This document shows, piece by piece, positions 1-5,110 of a stretch of 5,110 nt of DNA. Below the pieces are notes generated by a model. That model was not told the origin of the DNA and did no database searches. It saw only the letters and a list, made by a program, of their open reading frames with translations. The translations under genes were made by a program, and so were the position numbers. Every line of letters begins with the position of its first letter. Position 1 is the stretch's first letter. Location: assembly GCA_003446315.1 (NCBI GenBank), contig DMBA01000295.1:557-5666 (forward strand). Direction: 5' to 3'. This DNA is from Ruminococcus sp. (GTDB lineage: Bacteria; Bacillota; Clostridia; Oscillospirales; Ruminococcaceae).

Positions 1-1817
1 ACGCTCAGAGAACCGATCGGCTCCAGCATGATCGGATCTGCCTGCTTCATGCCTTCCTTGAATGCAATCGAAGCAGCCGTCTTGAATGCCATTTCAGACG
101 AATCAACCGGATGATAAGAACCATCCACAAGCGTTGCCTTCAGATTGACAACCGGGCAGCCTGCCAATACGCCCTTCTTGACGCTGTCCTGCAAGCCCTT
201 TTCAACTGCCGGGAAGAAGTTTCTCGGAACTGCACCGCCGAAAACCTTCTCCTCGAAGACCAGTGTTTCGCTGTCGCACGGCTCGAATTCAATATGCACA
301 TCACCATACTGACCGTGACCGCCGGACTGCTTCTTGTGCTTGCCCTGCACCTTGACCTTCTTGCGGATCGTTTCACGATAAGCGACCTTCGGCTTCTCCA
401 GAATCACATCTACGCCGAATTTGCTCTTGAGCTTTGCCTTGACAACATCCAGATGCTGATCGCCCAGACCGGAAAGGATCTGCTCCTTCGTGGTGACATC
501 CAGATCATAAGAAAGTGCCTTATCTTCTTCCAGCAGACGCTGCAAGCCGGTGGAGATCTTTGCTTCATCGCCCTGTGCGCCGGACTTGACTGCCATGCGG
601 TAAGTCGGGTTCGGATAAGATACCTTTTCATAAGAAATCACGCGCTCCGGTGCACAAAGCGTATCACCGGTGTTTGCGGAGATCTTCGTTGCGACAACAA
701 TATCACCGGCAATTGCATTTGCAACTTCGGTCTGCTTCTTGCCGAGCATCGTATACAGCTTGCCGATCTTTTCGGTCGCTCCCGTTGTGGCATTGACCAG
801 CTCCTTATCCGGCGAAAGTGTGCCGGTAATAACCTTGATAAAGCTCATCTTGCCGACGAACGGGTCAGCAACTGTGCGGAATACAAATGCGGACACCGGT
901 GCAGATGCATCGACCTTGACATCTACTTCCTTGCCGTCCTTATCGGTTGCCTTGAGTGCGGCAGCATTGGACGGATCCGGCATATACTTCAGGAATTCCA
1001 GCAGCAGATCGCAGCCGGCAGGATTGGTGCAGGAAACAGTGAACACCGGCATCGCTCTGCCTGTACGCATCGCTTCGTGAATGCCGTGGCTGATCTCTTC
1101 CTGTGTGAAGGCTTCGCCTTCAAAGAACTTCTCCATCATCTCATCGCTGGTCTCTGCGACTGCTTCACTCAGCGCATCCAGCAGGGAATCTGCCGTGATG
1201 CCTTCCTTATCGTTCAGCACGATGCCGGCAGCATCCGCTGCAACCGATACACCCTTCTTATCATAGGTGTAAGACTTCATTCTGCCCAGATGCACCAGCG
1301 ATTTGAACTGGTTGTTCACAATCTCCGGCACGATGACCGGGCAAACCGCTGCACCGAAGTTTTCTTTCAGGGAATCAAGCGTATGATAGAAATCCTGATT
1401 CGGGTCGTCGATCTTTGTCACGACGAACAGGATGTGCTTTCCGAGTTTCTTTGCGGCATTGAATGCCTTTACCGTTCCGACATGGACACCGGACTTTGCG
1501 GAGACACAAATGATAACAGTATCGCCTGCATAAAGACCTTCGTTCGTTGCTGCTGCAAAATCAAGCAAACCGGGAACATCCAGCAGGTTGATCTTGAAAT
1601 CACTGTATTCAAAGCTCGCAAGTGACAGGTTGATGGAATACTTGCGCTTGATCTCTTCCGCATCGTAATCGCAGACGGTATTGCCGTCAGCAGCTTTGCC
1701 GATTCGGTCGATAATACCGGCGCGATAAAGCAGCGCCTCAGCGAGGGCGGTCTTTCCGCAGCCGCTGTGACCTGTGAGCACAATGTTTTTAATTTTTGCG
1801 GTGTCTAAGTTTTTCAT
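1..1817 (-). CDS. Elongation factor G-like translational GTPase (EF-G2-type paralogue), 3' end cut by window edge
   Basis: Reading the minus strand from the ATG at 1817-1815 gives 605 uninterrupted codons running off the left edge; EF-G-like proteins are about 690 residues, so roughly 80-90 C-terminal residues (domain V) are missing. The start is supported by AAGGAGAG (plus-strand 1826-1833) 8 bases upstream. Visible parts: P-loop GHSGCGKT at residues 16-23, switch I region around 58-63 (RKYSIN), G3 motif DVPGLLDF at 80-87, G4 motif TKID at 134-137, G5-like VSC at 261-263, domain II around 305-390 with FVFRTVADPFVGK, domain III near 448-458 (LSGLGDQHLDV), and domain IV with YRETIRKK, KHKKQSGGHGQYGDV and DGSYHPVDSSEMAFK between 480 and 579. 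These match the EF-G2/EF-G-like family rather than canonical FusA. The usual DTPGH is DVPGL and NKxD is TKID, so GTP hydrolysis may be weak. Family members are presumed ribosome-associated and cytosolic, but their role is poorly known. The long ORFs on the opposite strand are shadows of this gene. Confidence 0.93.
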   Translation of the reverse strand, partial: MKNLDTAKIKNIVLTGHSGCGKTALAEALLYRAGIIDRIGKAADGNTVCDYDAEEIKRKYSINLSLASFEYSDFKINLLDVPGLLDFAAATNEGLYAGDTVIICVSAKSGVHVGTVKAFNAAKKLGKHILFVVTKIDDPNQDFYHTLDSLKENFGAAVCPVIVPEIVNNQFKSLVHLGRMKSYTYDKKGVSVAADAAGIVLNDKEGITADSLLDALSEAVAETSDEMMEKFFEGEAFTQEEISHGIHEAMRTGRAMPVFTVSCTNPAGCDLLLEFLKYMPDPSNAAALKATDKDGKEVDVKVDASAPVSAFVFRTVADPFVGKMSFIKVITGTLSPDKELVNATTGATEKIGKLYTMLGKKQTEVANAIAGDIVVATKISANTGDTLCAPERVISYEKVSYPNPTYRMAVKSGAQGDEAKISTGLQRLLEEDKALSYDLDVTTKEQILSGLGDQHLDVVKAKLKSKFGVDVILEKPKVAYRETIRKKVKVQGKHKKQSGGHGQYGDVHIEFEPCDSETLVFEEKVFGGAVPRNFFPAVEKGLQDSVKKGVLAGCPVVNLKATLVDGSYHPVDSSEMAFKTAASIAFKEGMKQADPIMLEPIGSLS

Positions 1818-1846
1818 TGGTGAGACTCTCCTTACTGCCGCTGCAC

Positions 1847-1908
1847 GGGTACATATCCGATGCGAATGAATTTCGGAAGCGCGGGGGTGTTGGGGTGGTG
1901 CGGTACCC
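1847..1908 (-). other. Potentially structured 5' leader of the EF-G-like mRNA
   Basis: Within the predicted 110-nucleotide leader, GGGTAC (plus strand 1847-1852) is complementary to GTACCC (1903-1908), and nested inside is TCCGA (1856-1860) with TCGGA (1873-1877). The mRNA version would be a long-range stem enclosing a small hairpin, ending about 15 bases upstream of the ribosome site. No known riboswitch or leader-peptide pattern was recognised, so this is only a possible regulatory structure. Confidence 0.3.
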
Positions 1909-1933
1909 TGATGCAAACGAATATTACTCCTAT

Positions 1934-1962
1934 ATTATACCATGTGTCAAAAATCCTTGCAA
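1934..1962 (-). promoter_or_regulatory. Sigma-A promoter of the EF-G-like gene
   Basis: On the minus strand TTGCAA (1957-1962) and a perfect TATAAT (1934-1939) are separated by exactly 17 bases. The -10 is preceded by TGG, the extended -10 TGn form. The predicted start is near 1927, giving a leader of about 110 nucleotides before the ATG at 1817. A closer TTGACA (1945-1950) lies only 5 bases from the -10 and cannot serve as its -35. Confidence 0.8.
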
Positions 1963-2054
1963 GTGTGAATTTCATTTTCTGCCTTTTGACGAATTTTGAG
2001 CTCCGTAATTATGCACTTTGACGGAAAATTCCTGACAAACTTGTGAAGAAATAC

Positions 2055-2069
2055 GATAGAACGTCTATC
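2055..2069. repeat. Short perfect inverted repeat GATAGA-ACG-TCTATC
   Basis: A perfect 6-base dyad with a 3-base centre lies in the non-coding divergent region, about 170 bp upstream of the padR -35. It could be a protein-binding site or a small hairpin, but it is short enough to occur by chance and is not close to either recognised promoter. Confidence 0.35.
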
Positions 2070-2138
2070 TTAAACAAAATAACATATGATTCAGCATGTT
2101 TTTCGCCCGCTTTCTCATGTCTGCCGATGCTTTTATAC

Positions 2139-2180
2139 ACGATATGCAGGGGTTGTCTGCATATTTTTGCGAAAAATCGT
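2139..2180 (+). repeat. Nested inverted repeats, possible weak terminator or small-RNA hairpin
   Basis: ATATGCAG (2142-2149) and CTGCATAT (2157-2164) form a perfect 8-bp stem with a 7-base loop, followed on the plus strand by four more T residues. The T run is itself part of a second dyad, TTTTT-GCG-AAAAA (2164-2176), and ACGAT (2139-2143) can pair with ATCGT (2176-2180). The first stem plus T run resembles a weak intrinsic terminator, but no gene was recognised upstream on the plus strand for it to end. Confidence 0.4.
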
Positions 2181-2239
2181 TTACTCTCCATAAAACAGCA
2201 CCGCGAAATTTGTGCAAAACAGAAAATTCGCAAAACCAC

Positions 2240-2268
2240 TTGACAAATATATCGAAGTGCGATATAAT
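2240..2268 (+). promoter_or_regulatory. Consensus sigma-A promoter of the padR operon
   Basis: TTGACA at 2240-2245 and TATAAT at 2263-2268 both match the consensus at all six positions with an optimal 17-base spacer. Transcription should start near 2275, about 50 bases before the padR ATG. So strong a promoter fits a system held down by a repressor: one operator lies in the spacer and overlaps the -10, and a second lies at the predicted start. Confidence 0.92.
2248..2266. promoter_or_regulatory. Operator box 1, probable PadR site overlapping the -10
   Basis: TATATCG-AAGTG-CGATATA is a perfect 7-5-7 inverted repeat centred at 2257. It occupies the promoter spacer and the first four bases of the -10 hexamer, so a bound protein would exclude RNA polymerase. 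It shares the core AYATCG-n5-CGATRT with the second box. PadR proteins bind palindromes at their own promoters, so autorepression is the likely use (inference). Confidence 0.8.
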
Positions 2269-2275
2269 ACAGTCA

Positions 2276-2298
2276 GATACATCGAGGTTCGATGTATC
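2276..2298. promoter_or_regulatory. Operator box 2, probable PadR site at the transcription start
   Basis: GATACATCG-AGGTT-CGATGTATC is a perfect 9-5-9 inverted repeat centred at 2287, exactly 30 bp (about three helical turns) from the centre of box 1, so both would face the same side of the DNA. It begins at about the predicted transcription start. In RNA it would form a 9-bp hairpin at the extreme 5' end of the message, 15 bases before the padR ribosome site. Confidence 0.8.
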
Positions 2299-2325
2299 AA
2301 GCTGCAATAGATCGGAGTGAAATAT

Positions 2326-2637
2326 ATGACTGACAGACTCAGGCGCGTTTACGTTCCCATGACCGAAACCGGCTTCTATATTCTGCTGTGTCTGCGGCAG
2401 GAAATGCACGGCTACAGCATCGGGCAGCGCGTCAAGGAAATGACCGACGGTGAAGTGCGCATCAGCGCCGGCACCATGTACGGCACACTTTCTAAAATGG
2501 AAAAAGACGGGCTGATCGCTTTCACCCGTGAAGAAGATAAACGAAAACTCTATCACATCACAGAACTGGGAGAGGAGATCCTCTCATTGGAAATCAACCG
2601 CATCAAGCGGCTTTACAAGAACATCGGAGGTGTTTGA
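2326..2637 (+). CDS. PadR-family transcriptional regulator (small, subfamily 1 type)
   Basis: A 103-residue winged helix-turn-helix DNA-binding protein, the usual size of the short PadR class. Residues 12-24 (MTETGFYILLCLR) form the first helix, HGYSIGQRVKEMT (28-40) the next, ISAGTMYGTLSKMEKDGLI (46-64) the recognition helix region, and residues 65-85 (FTREEDKRKLYHITELGEEIL) the wing and following helix; the last 18 residues form a short C-terminal helix for dimerisation. The ATG at 2326 is preferred because GGAG (2314-2317) lies 8 bases before it; an in-frame GTG at 2317 overlaps that ribosome site. It is the first gene of the operon and lies directly behind two palindromes that are probably its own binding sites. 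Known PadR proteins are mostly repressors released by small ligands or stress; the ligand cannot be told from the sequence. Confidence 0.94.
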   Translation: MTDRLRRVYVPMTETGFYILLCLRQEMHGYSIGQRVKEMTDGEVRISAGTMYGTLSKMEKDGLIAFTREEDKRKLYHITELGEEILSLEINRIKRLYKNIGGV

Positions 2638-2638
2638 T

Positions 2639-3220
2639 ATGGGAGGCAGATCAAAGGATATCAAGCGTGTATGGAGATACTACACGCTGGCTGATTACGA
2701 AAAAGAAGAACAGTTCCTGAACAATATGTCTGCACAGGGCTGGCGGTTTCTCGACACAAACGGATTCCGCTATACCTTCGAGCGCTGCGAGCCGGAACAG
2801 GTCGTCTATCGCATTGATTTCAGCGGGCTCGGTCTCAATGAGCGCGATGACTACTACGCCATGTTCAGCGATTTCGGCTGGGAATATTTGCAGGATTTCA
2901 ACGGATTCAGCTATTTCCGCAAGATCGGCTCCGGCATTTCTCCGGAAGACCTTGAACTATTCAGCGACAACAGCTCCCGCCTCACTATGATGAAACGCAT
3001 CATTTTCACAAAGCTGCTGCCGATTTTGGCATTATGGCTCGGCATTGGTATGGGTGCATCCATGAACTTTCTGAGACAGATCCGCAATCATACAATGGAC
3101 AGCCGCGACTGGACGGTCGCAGCCGCTTACTTTGCGCTGCTGGCTCTGGAATTTGTGCTGACGGTGCATATGATAAGCGGATTTGCACGGCTCAAAAACA
3201 AATATAAAAAAGAAAACTGA
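2639..3220 (+). CDS. DUF2812 domain-containing membrane protein
   Basis: A 193-residue protein whose ATG lies one base after the padR stop, with GGAGGT (2626-2631) 7 bases upstream, so the two genes are translationally linked. Residues 10-95 carry the DUF2812 pattern: RVWRYYTLADYEKEEQFLNNM, then AQGWRF, YTFERCEPEQVVYRIDF, and FSDFGWEYLQDFNGFSYFRK. Two hydrophobic segments follow, about 120-141 and 158-181, with a basic tail ending KNKYKKEN. The soluble domain is likely cytoplasmic with a two-helix anchor behind it. DUF2812 genes commonly sit next to padR in Clostridia and Bacilli; their biochemical role is unknown. It may act with the regulator as a membrane-linked sensor or be its main target, but that is inference only. 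Expression should follow the padR promoter and its two operators. Confidence 0.9.
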   Translation: MGGRSKDIKRVWRYYTLADYEKEEQFLNNMSAQGWRFLDTNGFRYTFERCEPEQVVYRIDFSGLGLNERDDYYAMFSDFGWEYLQDFNGFSYFRKIGSGISPEDLELFSDNSSRLTMMKRIIFTKLLPILALWLGIGMGASMNFLRQIRNHTMDSRDWTVAAAYFALLALEFVLTVHMISGFARLKNKYKKEN

Positions 3221-3272
3221 ACGCATAAACCGGCGCTTTTGGCATATCCTATCCGCAGAAAGGATGATGGAT

Positions 3273-3746
3273 ATGACACGACTCATTCCCTCTCAGGGCG
3301 CAAAAGAACCTTCCAAAGCCGTCTACCGCGAAATGACTGCACATGCTTCCCGCAAAACAAATGTCTGCGCAACGACCGCTAAGGCGTTTTTCATTGGCGG
3401 CGGCATCTGCCTCATCGGTGAGATCATCCGGCAGATGCTCCTGCGCACCGGTATGGAACCGGATCATGCCGGCACATGGACTTCTGTGATTCTCGTCTTC
3501 TGCTCCGCTGTGCTCACCGGCACGGGTCTCTATCAGAAGCTCGCAAAGCACGGCGGTGCCGGTACGCTCGTTCCCATCACCGGCTTTGCAAATGCAGTCT
3601 CTGCTGCGGCGGTTGAAGCCAAAACAGAAGGCTTTGTGCTCGGAGTCGGGACAAAAATCTTTACCATCGCAGGACCGGTCATCCTCTACGGAACTGCCGC
3701 TTCTGCCCTCTATGGGCTGATCTATCTGCTGCTTTCCAAACGCTGA
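3273..3746 (+). CDS. spoVAC: Stage V sporulation protein AC (SpoVAC), spore membrane channel subunit
   Basis: A 157-residue integral membrane protein matching SpoVAC in length and pattern. Residues 34-50 (TTAKAFFIGGGICLIGE) form the start of the first membrane helix; a second lies near 69-88; the family hallmark GGAGTLVPITGFANAV at 94-109 is followed by AKTEGFVLGVGTKIF (116-130) and a last helix at about 131-154. Known SpoVA proteins move dipicolinic acid into the forespore and out on germination, and SpoVAC of Bacillus subtilis behaves as a mechanosensitive channel. The ATG at 3273 is chosen because AAAGGA (3259-3264) is 8 bases upstream; ATGs at 3264 and 3267 are too close to it. The related SpoVAEb is in the same family but usually shorter. 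It lies 52 bp after the DUF2812 gene, and no spoVAD or spoVAE follows. No convincing sigma-G promoter was found in the gap, so read-through from the padR promoter is likely. Confidence 0.9.
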   Translation: MTRLIPSQGAKEPSKAVYREMTAHASRKTNVCATTAKAFFIGGGICLIGEIIRQMLLRTGMEPDHAGTWTSVILVFCSAVLTGTGLYQKLAKHGGAGTLVPITGFANAVSAAAVEAKTEGFVLGVGTKIFTIAGPVILYGTAASALYGLIYLLLSKR

Positions 3747-3857
3747 TCTTCCCCCCTTCTGTTCTGCTGCCGTCTTCAAATTCTATCTATATTCTGCATT
3801 TCGCATTCTGCATGATGCCGCCAAAATAGTGATATCCCCGAAAATTTGCGCAGCACC
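3747..3857. other. Intergenic stretch between spoVAC and the carboxypeptidase gene
   Basis: The stretch starts pyrimidine-rich and contains a 9-base direct repeat, ATTCTGCAT, at 3791-3799 and 3805-3813. No stem followed by a T run was found, so an intrinsic terminator for the padR-DUF2812-spoVAC unit is not evident here and read-through cannot be excluded. Confidence 0.4.
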
Positions 3858-3886
3858 GTGACATTTTCACCAAAGTATGCTATAAT
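3858..3886 (+). promoter_or_regulatory. Sigma-A promoter of the carboxypeptidase gene
   Basis: GTGACA (3858-3863, five of six matches to TTGACA) and a perfect TATAAT (3881-3886) are 17 bases apart, with TGC immediately before the -10 giving the extended form. The start is expected near 3893, leaving a leader of about 50 bases. A GTGA/TCAC dyad (3858-3870) overlaps the -35 but is too short to call an operator. Confidence 0.82.
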
Positions 3887-3941
3887 ATAATGTGGTTCGG
3901 AAACGACCGATTTATGGATGAATACAGAAAGGAAGATCGAA

Positions 3942-5036
3942 ATGGCTAGCGCAAACGGCAGACGTAAAAACAATTCCAACGGCGCTGTGCTCCCGATTGC
4001 AATTATCGCAGTCGCCGGCATCGCTCTGGGCATTACGTTCATTGTGCGCGGAAATGTGAACCGTTCCCGCATCAGCAGCAATGACCTCATCGCCGAACAA
4101 ACAACTTCTACTACTACCACAGAGGTGACCACTACGACCACTGAAATCACCACCACCACTACGGCTCCGCTGCCGCCCGGTTCTGTGACCGGCATTTCAC
4201 TGACCTTCTATTCCGCACAGCTCCATGTCGGGGATGCGCCCGTGATGCCGTGGGTCACCATGACCCCCGAAGATGCGACCGATGTCAGCGAAAAATGGGA
4301 ATCTACGGACGAATCTGTTGCGACCGTCGATGAATACGGCCATATTACGCCCGTCGGCGACGGTGCATGCATCATTCGCGTCACTTCCGTCAATAATCCC
4401 GCTGTCTTTGCAGAAGTCAGCGTCACCGTCGGGGATGCCGCCGCTGCCGCCGCAGCCACTACCACAACAACAACTGCAAATCAGACTGCCGCGCGTACCG
4501 ACATCGAAGTGAAAGACGGCATTACCTATGTGCAGGGCGTGCTCATCGCTAACAAAACGTATCCGCTGCCGGCTGACTATAACCCCGGCGGTCTGACACC
4601 CGAAACACAAGCCGCTTTCGACGAAATGGCTGCCGATGCTGCAAAGGACGGTCTGAGCCTTTCCATCTGCTCCGGATTCCGTTCCTATGAGCTGCAGAAT
4701 CAGCTCTATACCAACTACTGCAACCGTGACGGCAAGGCTGCCGCTGACCGCTATTCCGCACGCCCCGGTCACTCCGAACATCAGACCGGTCTGGCTATGG
4801 ATATCAATATGGCAAGCGATGCCTTTAATGATACGCCGGAAGCAAAGTGGCTCGCCGAAAACTGCTGGAAATACGGCTTCATTATCCGCTATCCGCAGGG
4901 CAAAGAGGAAATCACCGGCTATAAATATGAATCATGGCACTGCCGCTATCTCGGCAAAGAATGGGCGAAAACCATCTTCGACAGCGGCAAAACGCTGGAG
5001 GAATATTTCAATATTGATTCCAAATATCAGGAATAA
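3942..5036 (+). CDS. Membrane-anchored VanY-type D,D-carboxypeptidase (peptidase M15B) with BIG2 domain
   Basis: A 364-residue surface protein. A basic N-terminus (residues 1-14) precedes one membrane segment at about 15-36, probably an uncleaved signal anchor. Then come a Thr-rich linker (54-75), a bacterial Ig-like BIG2 domain (about 82-163, from VTGISLTF to the TVGD end), an Ala/Thr linker (165-178), and a C-terminal M15 peptidase domain (about 208-357). Key residues are present: SGFRSYELQ (244-252), RPGHSEHQTGLAMDIN (274-289) with zinc ligands His280 and Asp287, and ESWHCRY (330-336) with catalytic Glu330 and zinc ligand His333. Such enzymes remove the terminal D-Ala from peptidoglycan stem peptides outside the cell. 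The ATG at 3942 is chosen for AAGGA (3929-3933) 8 bases upstream; an in-frame ATG at 3918 has no ribosome site. It has its own promoter and terminator, so it is monocistronic. There is no vancomycin-resistance cluster nearby; a housekeeping cell-wall role is more likely than resistance. Confidence 0.94.
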   Translation: MASANGRRKNNSNGAVLPIAIIAVAGIALGITFIVRGNVNRSRISSNDLIAEQTTSTTTTEVTTTTTEITTTTTAPLPPGSVTGISLTFYSAQLHVGDAPVMPWVTMTPEDATDVSEKWESTDESVATVDEYGHITPVGDGACIIRVTSVNNPAVFAEVSVTVGDAAAAAAATTTTTTANQTAARTDIEVKDGITYVQGVLIANKTYPLPADYNPGGLTPETQAAFDEMAADAAKDGLSLSICSGFRSYELQNQLYTNYCNRDGKAAADRYSARPGHSEHQTGLAMDINMASDAFNDTPEAKWLAENCWKYGFIIRYPQGKEEITGYKYESWHCRYLGKEWAKTIFDSGKTLEEYFNIDSKYQE

Positions 5037-5040
5037 TCCC

Positions 5041-5076
5041 AAACCCGTTCTGATGTGATATCGGAACGGGTTTTTT
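5041..5076 (+). terminator. Intrinsic terminator of the carboxypeptidase gene
   Basis: CCCGTTCTGAT (5044-5054) pairs with ATCGGAACGGG (5060-5070) around the loop GTGAT, 11 pairs including one T-G wobble, extended by AAA/TTT on the outside and followed by six T residues. It begins 4 bases after the stop codon. The remaining 34 bases of the window show no feature. Confidence 0.95.
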
Positions 5077-5110
5077 ATGGGAGCGGCGAAAACAGAGCAT
5101 CATAAAAAAA

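Larger units (their letters stand above)
1963..2239. other. AT-rich non-coding divergent region
   Basis: This stretch sits between the outward-facing promoters of the EF-G-like gene and padR. Open frames exist on both strands but none has a convincing ribosome site, codon pattern or recognisable protein, and they run into promoter and operator sequence. It holds a 6-3-6 dyad at 2055-2069, a longer nested dyad at 2139-2180, and a direct repeat TTTGACG at 1985-1991 and 2017-2023 (32 bp apart). No RNA gene family was recognised. Confidence 0.6.

Noticed and set aside
111..1625. 504-codon open frame on the plus strand
   Set aside because: It is antisense to the EF-G-like gene, is rich in Cys, His and Leu in an implausible pattern, matches no family, and has no ribosome site; the minus-strand frame carries all the EF-G motifs.
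1945..1950. TTGACA as the -35 of the EF-G-like promoter
   Set aside because: It lies only 5 bases from the TATAAT; TTGCAA at 1957-1962 has the correct 17-base spacing.
2043..2320. Small open frames on the plus strand in the divergent region
   Set aside because: They lack ribosome sites, cross the padR promoter and show no protein-like composition.
2065..2556. 163-codon open frame on the minus strand
   Set aside because: It runs antisense to padR and through the promoter and operators, with no ribosome site and no recognisable domain.
3223..3251. Possible sigma-G promoter before spoVAC (GCATA, then CATATCC)
   Set aside because: The spacer is only 15 bases and the -10-like sequence matches the expected CATNHTA pattern only in its first half.
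3776..4781. Minus-strand open frames opposite the carboxypeptidase gene
   Set aside because: They are antisense shadows; the Val- and Gly-rich translations come from the Thr linker codons read backwards.
3942..5036. VanY-type gene as a vancomycin-resistance determinant
   Set aside because: There is no vanRS, vanHAX or related ligase in the window, and M15B carboxypeptidases are common housekeeping wall enzymes.

Overview
The window looks like a chromosomal segment from a low-to-mid GC Gram-positive spore-forming lineage, most likely class Clostridia and perhaps Ruminococcus-like (Oscillospiraceae). The clues are a SpoVAC spore-membrane protein, a PadR-DUF2812 gene pair, a clostridial-type elongation factor G paralogue, near-consensus sigma-A promoters, strong AGGAGG-like ribosome sites, and a cell-surface peptidase with threonine-rich linkers of the sort common in Ruminococcus. 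The genus is an inference from style, not from a marker gene.

Layout. Positions 1-1817 hold the first 605 codons of an EF-G-like translational GTPase on the minus strand; its C-terminal end lies beyond the left edge of the window. Its promoter is at 1934-1962, preceded by a non-coding divergent region with several dyads. On the plus strand a perfect consensus promoter (2240-2268), overlaid and followed by two matching inverted-repeat operators, drives padR (2326-2637) and a DUF2812 membrane protein (2639-3220), which are separated by one base. A spoVAC gene follows after 52 bp (3273-3746), probably in the same transcription unit, since no separate promoter was recognised. After a 195 bp gap with its own promoter (3858-3886) comes a membrane-anchored VanY-type D,D-carboxypeptidase with an Ig-like BIG2 domain (3942-5036), closed by a strong intrinsic terminator (5041-5076).

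How the parts work together. The PadR protein probably represses its own promoter through the two operators, whose centres are 30 bp apart, and so controls the DUF2812 protein and possibly SpoVAC. That would put a sporulation-type mechanosensitive/DPA channel subunit under a PadR switch and away from its usual spoVAD/spoVAE partners, which is the most unusual arrangement here. The EF-G paralogue has altered GTPase motifs, including loss of the catalytic histidine of the DTPGH motif. The carboxypeptidase is an independent cell-wall gene. Nothing in the window is clearly a mobile element, CRISPR array, tRNA or rRNA.
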